Of a stretch of 36,652 bases of DNA, positions 8,027 to 16,773 are shown one piece after another. Every line of letters starts with the position of its first letter. Within the stretch, counting starts at the first letter, position 1. The notes below the pieces were generated by a model. The model ran no database searches and had not been told where the DNA came from. It was given only the letters and a program-made list of their open reading frames with translations. Origin of the DNA: Sphingobacteriales bacterium (lineage in GTDB: Bacteria > Bacteroidota > Bacteroidia > Sphingobacteriales > Sphingobacteriaceae); NCBI GenBank assembly GCA_015654985.1, contig JAATFW010000295.1, positions 1 through 36,652 on the forward strand, in the 5' to 3' direction. The position numbers and the translations under genes were made by a program.

Positions 8027-11000
8027 TTAACGTTGTTTCTTGTCTGTTCCGGTCGACGGAAGCACTGCAGCCGGCGGGTTTCCCGTGCTAACCGGGGCTG
8101 GTGTAGTAGGATTGGGAAGCTGCCGTCTTTCCTCACTTCTTCTTTTCCCTACCAGGGCCCTCAGAAACTCTCCCAGGTTTTCAAAATCCTGCCGGTAAAC
8201 TAAACCCAGCGCGCTGATATATTCCTGATCAGGATTCAGAAAGTTTCTGTTGTTCAGCCTGTTTGAAGCTCTTGCACTAAGGCTTCCATCCTTTCTGATC
8301 AGGTAGAGTAATTCTACGTCGCGAGCTACCGAACTGCCAATTACATTTAAATCATTCAGTTCGGCCCGTCTGTCGGTAACACCACCGGTTATAACCAGCC
8401 GGTCCTTTAGAAGCCTTACGGAGGCACTGGCTTCATTCAGCGAGCGGATATTCAGGTCGACGAAGGTTAAATTAAGCGACTGTGCCAGAATATTATTCAG
8501 TTGATTGAAGAATAGCTCTGTCCCGGCGCTGAACAAAGTTGAGTTTACAGCCTGAACGTTTACAGAACCTGTATTTGGTGAAAATGAACGGCGGACAATC
8601 AAACTTAAGGCCTGCGTATTTTTGTTATTAACATCATTAAAATAACTCTGAAGCTCATCTTTTATCTTAGCATCAGATGGAAAATTAAGGTCAAAAGAAA
8701 TATCCGGATGAGTTAAGTTGCCGCTTAAGTTCATTACCGCTTCAGCCTGAACACGGCCCTCATCGCCTACGCGTCCTGCCGCCTGATATAATGGACGCAC
8801 ATCAGTCCTGACACTATAAATAGCTTTCAGGTTAATAAGCGCATCCGTTGGATCTCCCGTCCAGCGGATAGATCCGCCCTGGCTCAGGTCGAATATCTTA
8901 TTTATAAAATCTCTTGCCGTAAACTGGAACTTCCCGCTTGAGATCAGGTAGTCGCCGTACATTTCAAAATCCCCCTGGCTGGTAATTTTAAGATTAATGG
9001 TTCCGGCCCCGCGTCCGTTCAGACGGCCAAGATCTGTAAAGATATTTATTTGTGAGTTTTCATCTACGGTAAGATCAAGGTTCATCACCAGGCCCTGAAG
9101 GAAAAATGACTGGCTTTTGGGGGTGAAGCTTGAATCTTTAGCTACAAATGTGATAAAATCGTTGTTCCCTACAGTTTCTGAAGCATTCAGGGGAATATTG
9201 AGTATTGTTCCGTCTTCTGTTTTGGCTGCGATATCGATCCTCATGTTATTGGTAGGGCCTTTGAAACGGAATGTCCCTGTGGCGTAAGCAGTACCATAAT
9301 AAATAGGATTATCTTTTGCTGTTGTGTTCAGGGCCATAAAATGAGTAGCCCTCAGGGAGACATTAATATTGGGGTTCCCCGGATTCCCCATATCCACCGT
9401 ACCTGTGGCTGTGGCTTTATTGTTTTTTATATCTGTCAGTTCCAGTCCGTCAAGCTGAATGACACTGTTTTCAACAGAAACTTCATCAGTTATCCGGTAG
9501 GGTGTTTTAAGGTAATTGACGGTTAACAACGCATCTTTTAAACTCAGGTTTCCGTTGATCTTAGGGTCCAGAACATTTCCGGTAACGTTAAGCCGGGCCG
9601 AAACTTTGCCGCTCACATCGGAAACGAGATGTTTGATAAATGGTTGAAAGATAATCAGTTCGTTGTCTTCCATCAGTAAATCGAGATTTAACGTGTTTTT
9701 CTGGGCACTTGCATCATAGGTGCCCTTAACGTTCATGGTCTCTTTTCCGTCTTTGATAATGTCCATATTAACATTGACCAGCTTCGTTTCGTTGTTAAGG
9801 CCAGCCTCCATTTTCAGGTCGCCGATCTGGGTATTATTCATAACCAAAGAATCAGCTTTCAGCTCTGATTCTATTTTAGGGGTTTTAGTAACAGAGTAAA
9901 GGGTAATATGGCCATTAAGCGAACCTCCTAAAGTGACGCCGGCACCCCTTGTTACCGGGTTAAAAGTAGCAAGTTTGAATTGTTTAAACTCTGCCGTAAG
10001 CTTATCTTCAGGACTGGAAGAAATAATCCCGTCTAAAGTTAGTAACTGATCATCCCGGAGCAGCTCAAACTGACTGACATAGATCTTTCCATGATCAAAT
10101 CTGAATTTAACCTGTTCTGGAACTCTCCAGACCTCCTTATTGATAATTACATCTGAAGGCAGGATGCTGAGTTTTGCAAGTGTATCCGTTCCAAATTCTA
10201 TAAGACCGTTAAGGTCAAGCTGGTTATTGGCATCTTTGTCTGATAATTTGACGTTCAATTCCAGGCTGTCGTCGTGAAAAATATTGGCAACGTTAATGTT
10301 TTTAATATAGAGACTGTCGCTTATATCAACACGGTCGGCGGTAAGAAAGATGTTTAAGGCTTTGCTGGCGGCTGATTCGTCAAGAATAAAATTATTTATT
10401 TTGATCTTCCCGTATTGAATTAAGGGGCTTGACCCGTTCAGCGAAGCCACGCTGTCGGCCGAAATAAAACGGCCGTAAAAAACTGCACCTTCCGGAATGC
10501 TCAGATATGGAGCAAACAGCATGCTGAGAGGTGCAAAGTCTTTAAGCTTCAGGTAAAAGTTGAAATTCTGAAAGCCGTGCTTCACATTTCCGGTTTTAAG
10601 CGAAGGGATATACCGTTTAACCACTGCCCTGAAATATGCAGGAAGCGTGTTCAGATCATATTGACCCTGTATATTAGCGTCCAGGATGTCAGAATTTATC
10701 GACAGCATCCGCGACCCACCGAGCCCTGATGCTGTTATTTCCACTGAATTCACTACCAATGAACTGTCAGGGCTTGTTAGCCTAAGCCTTTTTAACTGAA
10801 GGTCTCCTTGTAAATTATTCAGATTATTCCCTTTAAAATGAGTGACGAAACTGGCTTCAGCCTGAAGAGTGTCTTTTGTAAAGCCAAGCCTGTGAAGATT
10901 AGCCATGCCAATATTGGCTGTAAAGTCAAACTCAGGAAGTTGTGGGTTCATATTAACCGCTCCGTTGAAGTTCAGCTTCAGGTTACGGTCGTTAACAGAA

Positions 11001-12475
11001 ATAGCGCCCTTAAATAATTTGCCCGACGCATCGCCGTTTACAAGAAGGTTGTTATACCGGTATCCGTTGAACTCAAGATAAGAAGCATTAATACGAATAT
11101 CTTCCTTTAGCTTGTTTATACTGAAATCCTGTCCCTTAATACTGGCAGTAAAAGAGGTCCTTCCAAGATTCTTCTGGTTGAGCAGTTCACCAAGGTCAAA
11201 GTCAAACCCTTTTATCGTTCCGGAATACTTTGAAACACCGGCGAGGGTCATTTTAATATCAGGTACGATTCTGCCCAGGCTTGTTTTTAATTCCCCGGAA
11301 GCCTTAAAATCTTTTACAAAACCTGTAAACCGACCGCTAAAATGCACATTGCCAAACTTCGCGGCAATTTCCGGAATAAGTCCCGGCCGCCCCGTTATCC
11401 CCTTAATAATATAGTCGGCGTCTTTTTTATTTGTAAAAAGCTCCCGGGCATGGAGATTTAAATAGGTCTTATTAATATCGGGCAGGCCTTTGATGTCAAA
11501 ATTTCCCTTGATATAAGTAGCCTGTCCGGCCCTGAGAGAAATATTCCTTGCGCTGATATTATTAACATAACCGCTCACCTTTCCATCAAGGTGCATACTG
11601 ATGTTCATTTGTTGCAGGGCATCCGTAAAAAAGGCGATATCTTTTGAATAAAAAGAAGCGTTTTTGAAATTTCCTTTTACATATACCTTGTTGATGAAAT
11701 TATTAAAATCTTTAAAAGCCGGATACTTCATTAAAAGGTAATCTCCAATGTCTGAACCCTGGGTTTGAAGCCGCAGCCTCTTAAATTCCATCTGGTTGCT
11801 GTCTATCTGAGCATCGGTGCTCAGGTTTCTGAGATAAAATCCGCTCTTTTCCCTGAACGTCATATTCCGGATGCCGGCTTTAAAGAGATGGTTCCTGGTA
11901 TCGAGGTTAAGAACTGTTGTGTTGAGGTTGGTCAGCAAAAGATCGTCAAAATTAATACGTTTTAAAGCGCTGTTACTGTTATAATTGCGGTACCTGAAAG
12001 AAGTATTGTTTACGACAATTTTATCGAAAGTAATAGTATAGGGCTTTTTTGAAGGCTTCTTTTTTGCCTTAGGCTTACCAGAATCAAAGTAATTGACGAT
12101 AAACTGAAGGTTGGTAGTGCCGTCTTTATATTCTTTCAGGAAAAATTTACCATTATCTAGCTGTACAGTGTTTACCGCTATTCTGCGTAATTTTATTGAA
12201 AGCAGATTCAGATCAACACTGAATTTAGGAGCATATAATAAAGTATCTTTGTCAAGATCCTGCAGATAAAGCCCCTCCAGTACGAGAGATTTAAGCGGCT
12301 TAATATATAAGCTTTTTATTTCTATACGGGTATGAAGTTCTTTAGAAAGATAAGCAGCGGTTTTTTTTGCAACATAGGTCTGTACCGGCCTGAGCTGCAG
12401 GGCAATAATGAGAGAGGCTACCAGCAGAATAATTACTGATAGAATCCAAAGCGTTATTTTTAGTAGTTTTTTAAT
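8027..12475 (-). CDS. TamB-like translocation/assembly module protein (DUF490)
   Basis: Very large envelope protein of the TamB family, an inner-membrane-anchored beta-rich bridge across the periplasm that works with an Omp85 protein in outer-membrane protein assembly and lipid transport. The first canonical start (TTG at 11938) would give 1303 residues, but the same frame stays open upstream to a TGA at 12494-12496 and encodes the expected N-terminus: basic residues, a membrane helix (WILSVIILLVASLIIAL), then KELHTRIEIKSL. No ATG, GTG or TTG exists in that extension; I place the start at ATT (12473-12475), which gives MKKLLKITLWIL, about 1482 residues; ATT at 12476-12478 is equally possible. 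The DUF490/TamB domain occupies the last ~400 residues. A frameshift or base error near the start is an alternative. It is divergent from tsaD; the Omp85 partner is absent here. Confidence 0.88.
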   Translation of the reverse strand: MKKLLKITLWILSVIILLVASLIIALQLRPVQTYVAKKTAAYLSKELHTRIEIKSLYIKPLKSLVLEGLYLQDLDKDTLLYAPKFSVDLNLLSIKLRRIAVNTVQLDNGKFFLKEYKDGTTNLQFIVNYFDSGKPKAKKKPSKKPYTITFDKIVVNNTSFRYRNYNSNSALKRINFDDLLLTNLNTTVLNLDTRNHLFKAGIRNMTFREKSGFYLRNLSTDAQIDSNQMEFKRLRLQTQGSDIGDYLLMKYPAFKDFNNFINKVYVKGNFKNASFYSKDIAFFTDALQQMNISMHLDGKVSGYVNNISARNISLRAGQATYIKGNFDIKGLPDINKTYLNLHARELFTNKKDADYIIKGITGRPGLIPEIAAKFGNVHFSGRFTGFVKDFKASGELKTSLGRIVPDIKMTLAGVSKYSGTIKGFDFDLGELLNQKNLGRTSFTASIKGQDFSINKLKEDIRINASYLEFNGYRYNNLLVNGDASGKLFKGAISVNDRNLKLNFNGAVNMNPQLPEFDFTANIGMANLHRLGFTKDTLQAEASFVTHFKGNNLNNLQGDLQLKRLRLTSPDSSLVVNSVEITASGLGGSRMLSINSDILDANIQGQYDLNTLPAYFRAVVKRYIPSLKTGNVKHGFQNFNFYLKLKDFAPLSMLFAPYLSIPEGAVFYGRFISADSVASLNGSSPLIQYGKIKINNFILDESAASKALNIFLTADRVDISDSLYIKNINVANIFHDDSLELNVKLSDKDANNQLDLNGLIEFGTDTLAKLSILPSDVIINKEVWRVPEQVKFRFDHGKIYVSQFELLRDDQLLTLDGIISSSPEDKLTAEFKQFKLATFNPVTRGAGVTLGGSLNGHITLYSVTKTPKIESELKADSLVMNNTQIGDLKMEAGLNNETKLVNVNMDIIKDGKETMNVKGTYDASAQKNTLNLDLLMEDNELIIFQPFIKHLVSDVSGKVSARLNVTGNVLDPKINGNLSLKDALLTVNYLKTPYRITDEVSVENSVIQLDGLELTDIKNNKATATGTVDMGNPGNPNINVSLRATHFMALNTTAKDNPIYYGTAYATGTFRFKGPTNNMRIDIAAKTEDGTILNIPLNASETVGNNDFITFVAKDSSFTPKSQSFFLQGLVMNLDLTVDENSQINIFTDLGRLNGRGAGTINLKITSQGDFEMYGDYLISSGKFQFTARDFINKIFDLSQGGSIRWTGDPTDALINLKAIYSVRTDVRPLYQAAGRVGDEGRVQAEAVMNLSGNLTHPDISFDLNFPSDAKIKDELQSYFNDVNNKNTQALSLIVRRSFSPNTGSVNVQAVNSTLFSAGTELFFNQLNNILAQSLNLTFVDLNIRSLNEASASVRLLKDRLVITGGVTDRRAELNDLNVIGSSVARDVELLYLIRKDGSLSARASNRLNNRNFLNPDQEYISALGLVYRQDFENLGEFLRALVGKRRSEERRQLPNPTTPAPVSTGNPPAAVLPSTGTDKKQR

Positions 12476-12523
12476 AATTTTGTAAGTTAATACTCAAAAA
12501 CAACAATAAATCAAATATCCGGT

Positions 12524-13525
12524 TTGGCTATAATTCTTGCTATAGAATCATCCTGCGACGAAACTTCTGCAGCGATCTGTAAAGACGGAAAAATCCTGTC
12601 TAATATTATTGCTACTCAGTCGGTTCATCAAAAATATGGAGGGGTAGTACCGGAACTTGCCTCCAGGGCGCACCAGCAAAATATTATTCCTGTTGTTCAG
12701 GAGGCTGTAGCGGCTGCAAAAATACATAAAAAAGAGATTGATGCAGTAGCTTTTACGCGCGGACCCGGGCTGCTTGGTTCTTTACTTGTTGGAACTTCGT
12801 TCTCGAAGGCTTTTGCCCTCGCTAATAATATCCCTCTGGTTGAAATAAACCACATGCAGGCACATATTCTGGCTCATTTTATTGATGAGCCTAAGCCTTC
12901 TTTTCCTTTTCTTTGCCTTACCGTCTCTGGAGGGCATACGCAGATTGTCCTCGTCAGAGATTTTTTCGGCATGGAGATCGTAGGAGAAACCACCGACGAT
13001 GCGGCGGGAGAGGCTTTTGATAAAACAGCCAAAATTCTGGGGTTGCCGTATCCCGGCGGACCGTTAATCGACAAATATGCCCGTGAAGGAAATCCTCATG
13101 CTTTCGCCTTTCCGGAGCCGCAGGTGCCAGCACTGAATTTTAGTTTTAGCGGATTAAAAACAGCAATTCTTTACTTTGTGAGAGACAGGCTTAAAGAAGA
13201 CCCTGAGTTTTTAAATAACAACATGGCAGATATTTGTGCATCTGTGCAGTACCGGATCATCACTATTCTGCTTAATAAGCTGGCAAAGGCCGCCAAACAA
13301 TACCATATAAAAGATATTGCCATTGCCGGTGGCGTCTCGGCCAATTCAGGTTTGCGCCTGATGCTTCAGGAAGCTGCGGTAAAGTACAACTGGCGTGTTT
13401 TTATCCCGGCTTTTCAGTACTGTACAGACAACGCCGGAATGATAGCCATTGCAGGATATTATAAATATTTAAATAAAGATTTTGCCGGGCAGGATATAGC
13501 CCCGCTTGCAAGAATGAACTTTTAA
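12524..13525 (+). CDS. tsaD: tRNA N6-adenosine threonylcarbamoyltransferase
   Basis: TsaD (Gcp/YgjD/Kae1 family), 333 residues, cytosolic; with TsaB and TsaE it transfers threonylcarbamoyl from TC-AMP to A37 of ANN-decoding tRNAs. The N-terminal ILAIESSCDETSAA ATP-binding motif, the metal-binding histidines in HMQAH (residues 110 and 114), SGGHTQ near residue 134 and the C-terminal GGVSANSGLR are all present. The start is TTG at 12524; codons upstream in frame give no ATG or GTG and the protein motif begins at residue 4, so the start is well constrained. It is followed after 10 bp by a small membrane-protein gene and then a carotenoid desaturase gene, a tight three-gene run. It is divergent from tamB across a very short (~50 bp) intergenic space. 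Confidence 0.97.
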   Translation: MAIILAIESSCDETSAAICKDGKILSNIIATQSVHQKYGGVVPELASRAHQQNIIPVVQEAVAAAKIHKKEIDAVAFTRGPGLLGSLLVGTSFSKAFALANNIPLVEINHMQAHILAHFIDEPKPSFPFLCLTVSGGHTQIVLVRDFFGMEIVGETTDDAAGEAFDKTAKILGLPYPGGPLIDKYAREGNPHAFAFPEPQVPALNFSFSGLKTAILYFVRDRLKEDPEFLNNNMADICASVQYRIITILLNKLAKAAKQYHIKDIAIAGGVSANSGLRLMLQEAAVKYNWRVFIPAFQYCTDNAGMIAIAGYYKYLNKDFAGQDIAPLARMNF

Positions 13526-13535
13526 ACTGAAAAAG

Positions 13536-13721
13536 ATGCTGATACCAACTTTATTATTCGTCCTTGTGTTTGCGCTTCCGATGCTTGGCTTCTACTTTTA
13601 TCTGGCTTTTAAAGAAAAAAGCAAGTTCAAGATGACCATTGGAGTAGTAGTGATCCTGCTGCTTTTTATCGCTGCTTCTGTTACTGCGTATATTGTAAAC
13701 CGGGGTCCTGGAGGAGAATAA
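13536..13721 (+). CDS. Small two-helix membrane protein, unknown
   Basis: A 61-residue protein with two predicted membrane helices (about residues 2-24 and 35-55) separated by a short basic cytoplasmic loop (FKEKSKFKM). It begins 10 bp after tsaD and its TAA directly abuts the GTG start of the desaturase gene, so it is surely cotranscribed. I do not recognise a named family; similar short proteins are common hypotheticals in Bacteroidota. Its C-terminal codons (GGAGGA around 13710) also supply a Shine-Dalgarno-like site for the next gene. Confidence 0.75.
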   Translation: MLIPTLLFVLVFALPMLGFYFYLAFKEKSKFKMTIGVVVILLLFIAASVTAYIVNRGPGGE

Positions 13722-15215
13722 GTGCCTGGCCCCTCATCAACATGCCCCTGCAGTAAGCCTAAGGCAATCGTCATTGGCGCTGGTATTGCCGGAATTGCTG
13801 CTGCTATCCGGTTATCGGTAAAAGGATACCAGGTAGAGGTCTATGAGGCTAATTCCTGTGCAGGCGGGAAGTTATCTGAATTCGAAGAGCTGGGGTTTCG
13901 TTTCGATGCCGGTCCCAGCCTGTTCACCATGCCGCAATATGTGGATGAACTGTTTCTGCTTGCAGGTAAAAATCCGGAAGATTATTTTACATACAGCAAA
14001 CTTGATATTATCTGCCGTTACTTTTATGAAGATGGTACCCGTATTACAGCATGGGCAGATAACGGGAAATTCTCCTCAGAAATTGCCTTAAAGACAGATG
14101 ATAGTGCAGAATCCGTAAATACCTTTCTAAAAAAAAGCGGAAAGATCTATTCTGTTACCCATCATGTTTTCCTGGAAGAATCGCTTCACAAGCTGAGTGC
14201 TTTTTTTAGGCTAAGCACTCTGAAATCCTTGCTGATGTTCCCCGCTATAGATCCGTTCAGAACAATGAACAAGGCAAACGAAACATTCTTTAAAGACAGC
14301 CGGACGATTCGTTTTTTTAACCGCTACGCAACGTATAACGGCTCCGATCCATACCGTGCTCCTGCTACGCTGAATGTTATTCCTCATCTGGAACAGCATT
14401 TTGGAGCCTGGTTTCCCGGGGGTGGCATGTACAGTATCATAAAATCCCTCGTAAAACTTGCCGGAGAATTGGGTGTTAAATTTCGATATAATACTCCTGC
14501 AGAAGAAATTATCGTTCAGGATAAACAGGTAAAGGGAATAAAGGCGAATGGAAATACAATAGACGCAGATCTGGTGTTGTCTAATATGGATGTGTGGTTT
14601 ACTTATAAAAAGCTGTTAAAGGGGCAGGTACAGTCAAAGCAGATCCTGGAGCAGGAGAGGAGCAGTTCTGCTTTAATATTCTATTGGGGGATTAATGCAG
14701 CATTCCCCGAACTGGACCTTCACAATATTTTTTTCAGCGAAGATTACCGGCAAGAGTTCAAATCCATCTGGCAGGAGAAAAGGGTGTTTTCAGATCCGAC
14801 AATATATGTAAATATCAGTTCGAAGTGCAAACCCGGCGATGCTCCTGAAGGATGTGAAAACTGGTTTGTAATGATTAATGTGCCATCTGATACCGGGCAG
14901 GACTGGGACTTTCTCATTAAAGAGGCAAGAGCAAATATTATTACCAAACTAAGCCGGAACCTGCGGTCGGATATCCGTTCCCTGATCATTACAGAACGGA
15001 TCCTTGATCCCCGCAGGATAGAATCGCAAACCTCATCTTATCAGGGTTCCCTGTATGGCACCAGCTCTAACAGCCGCTTTGCTGCTTTTTTCCGTCATCC
15101 TAATTTTTCCGGCAAGATAAAAGGTTTATACTTCGCAGGGGGAAGCGTACATCCGGGAGGGGGGATCCCGCTGGCATTATTATCGGCCAAAATTGCTGTT
15201 AACAGTATAAGGTAA
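13722..15215 (+). CDS. crtD: Carotenoid desaturase, CrtD/CrtI family FAD oxidoreductase
   Basis: A 497-residue FAD-dependent desaturase of the phytoene desaturase family. The dinucleotide-binding motif is AIVIGAGIAGIAAAIRLS (about residues 15-32), followed by the second FAD motif around EANSCAGGKLSEF. The stretch RYATYNGSDPYRAPATLN and the terminal FAGGSVHPGGGIPLAL are typical of the branch annotated CrtD (1-hydroxycarotenoid 3,4-desaturase) in flavobacteria and relatives, so I favour CrtD over CrtI; the exact substrate needs a tree. Cytoplasmic, membrane-associated. The start is GTG at 13722, directly after the stop of the small membrane-protein gene and preceded by GGAGGA. An early Cys-rich leader (SSTCPCSKP) is slightly unusual. 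No other carotenoid genes are in the window. Confidence 0.85.
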   Translation: MPGPSSTCPCSKPKAIVIGAGIAGIAAAIRLSVKGYQVEVYEANSCAGGKLSEFEELGFRFDAGPSLFTMPQYVDELFLLAGKNPEDYFTYSKLDIICRYFYEDGTRITAWADNGKFSSEIALKTDDSAESVNTFLKKSGKIYSVTHHVFLEESLHKLSAFFRLSTLKSLLMFPAIDPFRTMNKANETFFKDSRTIRFFNRYATYNGSDPYRAPATLNVIPHLEQHFGAWFPGGGMYSIIKSLVKLAGELGVKFRYNTPAEEIIVQDKQVKGIKANGNTIDADLVLSNMDVWFTYKKLLKGQVQSKQILEQERSSSALIFYWGINAAFPELDLHNIFFSEDYRQEFKSIWQEKRVFSDPTIYVNISSKCKPGDAPEGCENWFVMINVPSDTGQDWDFLIKEARANIITKLSRNLRSDIRSLIITERILDPRRIESQTSSYQGSLYGTSSNSRFAAFFRHPNFSGKIKGLYFAGGSVHPGGGIPLALLSAKIAVNSIR

Positions 15216-15220
15216 AGTAT

Positions 15221-15560
15221 TTATCGAATGATACCGGCCTTTTTCAGCCTTTCAATTACTAAGTCGGGATCGGCTGTGTCGTGTTCGCTTTTTAAATAGA
15301 TCTCAGCGAGATAAACCGTTTCCTGAAGTACAACCAACCACGTAGGTAATTACCCTCGCACCGCCTGATTTGCCCTTGTTAGTGCCGGAAATGGATAATC
15401 TGATTTTATAAATGTTTTGACCAAGGTCCGTTCCTGTTTTAGGGTTTTCTTTAAGTTCTTTAGACAATTTAGCAATGTCAGAGAGTATACTTCTGTGCTT
15501 CCTGGCAATGTTCTTTAACTCTTTTGTGAAATCAGGAGAGGGTATGATATTATAGCTCAT
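15221..15560 (-). pseudogene. RelE/ParE-family toxin gene broken by a 4-bp duplication
   Basis: Type II toxin of the RelE/ParE superfamily, frameshifted. The ATG at 15558-15560 overlaps the antitoxin stop (ATGAGCTATAA), and the frame reads MSYNIIPSPDFTKELKNIAR through GGARVITYVV. A tandem AACCAACC (15332-15339, plus strand) then shifts the frame and translation would stop at 15303-15305 after about 14 foreign residues. Removing one AACC restores a normal end: VLQETVYLAEIYLKSEHD ... ERLKKAGIIR with stop at 15221-15223. The restored length (~112 residues) fits the family. It is convergent with the desaturase gene, whose stop is only a few bases away. Alternatives are sequencing error or phase-variable slippage. 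Confidence 0.85.
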
Positions 15561-15810
15561 CCTCAAGCTGAATTAAAAGTTCATCAATATCCGGAAGTTC
15601 AATTTTACCCTCCTGATGTAACTTTATTTGCTCAAACGACCGCTTCAGCCGGTTATACATCGCCTTCTCTGCCTTGTTTAAAGGACGATCAGCAGAGGCA
15701 GCCTCTGCTGCTTTTTTGTGTACCCGATAGTTGAGGCTCAGTGCATCAAGTATGGCCTTTACCGCCTTTTCGGTCTTTTTATCCTCAATAGTTACCGTTA
15801 ACGTTGTCAT
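15550..15810 (-). CDS. Probable antitoxin partner of the RelE-like toxin
   Basis: An 86-residue protein encoded just upstream of, and overlapping by about 11 bp, the RelE/ParE-type toxin gene. The N-terminus begins with strand-like TLTVTIEDKKTEKAVKAIL, then a charged helical C-terminal half (NKAEKAMYNRLKRSF; ending in LPDIDELLIQLEDEL), as expected for an antitoxin with a DNA-binding N-terminal part and a toxin-wrapping C-terminus. Similar proteins upstream of RelE-like toxins are frequent in Bacteroidota. The ATG at 15808-15810 is the only sensible start. With the toxin frameshifted, this gene may be relaxed or domesticated. Antitoxin function is inferred from the pairing. Confidence 0.72.
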   Translation of the reverse strand: MTTLTVTIEDKKTEKAVKAILDALSLNYRVHKKAAEAASADRPLNKAEKAMYNRLKRSFEQIKLHQEGKIELPDIDELLIQLEDEL

Positions 15811-16402
15811 AATTACAAAGTTATTGATTTCTTTTAATGTTAAGCAAAGGATAAACTATGTTTTTTTCACACACTCCATGATCTTTCTTTCTGCATATTC
15901 CTGTCTTATTTTTCCCTGTTCAATCCGGATATTATTTCTGCAGAGAGGCTGATCTCTTCGTAAGTAATTGAAACAAAAGTAGTAAAAAAGGTCTGCTGCC
16001 TCCTGCTTTTATTGCCTTTATTTAAGGCTTAATCAGGGCTGTTAATTTTCCTGATATTCTTTTGATGCTACTATCTTCAAATGCTTTCTACTTTAGAAAA
16101 GTATTCTTTAAGAGAATTTTAGTTGTTTTTTTATTATGCTCATCAGGCGACATGAATGTTGGTCAGGCTGCTAAATTAACATTTTGATATTTTTCGGGCG
16201 AACCTTATATTAAACTTCCGCAATTTAAATAAGCATTACAGGTAAACTTTCTTTTCAATAACCCTCTTCTCCTGGTTTTCTAACGTCTGAATAGCATAAA
16301 ATGTGATAACCGGATCCTTTTCCTGTAACAGGAGTATTAAAGAGCAGGCACCGTTGTCCCTCCAATAAAAGGAACAACAGGAGAGGGCCTGTAGAAAGCC
16401 TG

Positions 16403-16510
16403 TACATGTACCTACGATGAGCCGGGGATAAGCCTACCATGACCCTACCTTTTTGATCAAAAAGGTAGGGTCATGGTAGGCTTAAGGTAGGGTTATGGTA
16501 GGCACATGTA
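16403..16510. repeat. Long palindrome: 56-bp perfect core in ~108-bp imperfect inverted repeat
   Basis: The core at 16429-16484 is perfectly self-complementary around GATC (16455-16458); each arm contains AAGGTAGGGTCATGGTAGGC. The outer flanks pair again: TACATGTACCTAC (16403-16415) against GTAGGCACATGTA (16498-16510), with a mismatched stretch between (about 16421-16428 / 16485-16492). On the right the arm unit is repeated with one change (GGTAGGGTTATGGTAGGC, 16486-16503), so the locus also has a direct repeat. Confidence 0.93.
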
Positions 16511-16687
16511 TTGCTCTTCCCTTGTTTGGACCCTGATTATAGAGAAATTGGAGGGTATCCTTCCAGAATCTGGATAAAGACTTTTCAGAACGCAGCTACC
16601 TGGAAGGGGCTTTTTCTTGTTTTCAATAACAAATATCTTGAGGATACGGCGGCTGAGGCAGTTACGGCTGAAAGATTTTTTTCTCTA

Positions 16688-16715
16688 TTAAATACCAACA
16701 TTTAAATACCAACAT
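16688..16715 (+). repeat. Perfect 14-bp tandem duplication
   Basis: TTAAATACCAACAT occurs twice back to back (16688-16701, 16702-16715), about 60 bp before dnaE. It looks like a recent slippage or target-site-like duplication. Confidence 0.9.
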
Positions 16716-16773
16716 TACCGGTTCATTCCTGATTTTTTGATAACTTCGTAAAGTCTTTTTAGAACGATCAGCG

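Larger units (their letters stand above)
15811..16773. other. 960-bp region without a convincing gene
   Basis: Between the antitoxin gene and dnaE I see no recognisable coding sequence. AT-rich DNA to about 16250 is followed by a strongly structured part (16320-16510) with several hairpins, a 56-bp perfect palindrome and repeats of GGTAGGG-type units, then a 64-codon unrecognised frame (16511-16705) and a perfect 14-bp tandem duplication (16688-16715). A possible -7-like TAACTTCG sits at 16741-16748, 25 bp before dnaE. The region could host a decayed mobile element or a structured RNA. Confidence 0.6.

Noticed and set aside
16255-16440. Short minus-strand frame over the structured region
   Set aside because: It runs into the palindrome and is low in protein-like character; likely chance.
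16511-16705. 64-codon plus-strand frame before dnaE
   Set aside because: No recognisable family and its end is a tandem duplication; kept only as part of the gene-poor region.
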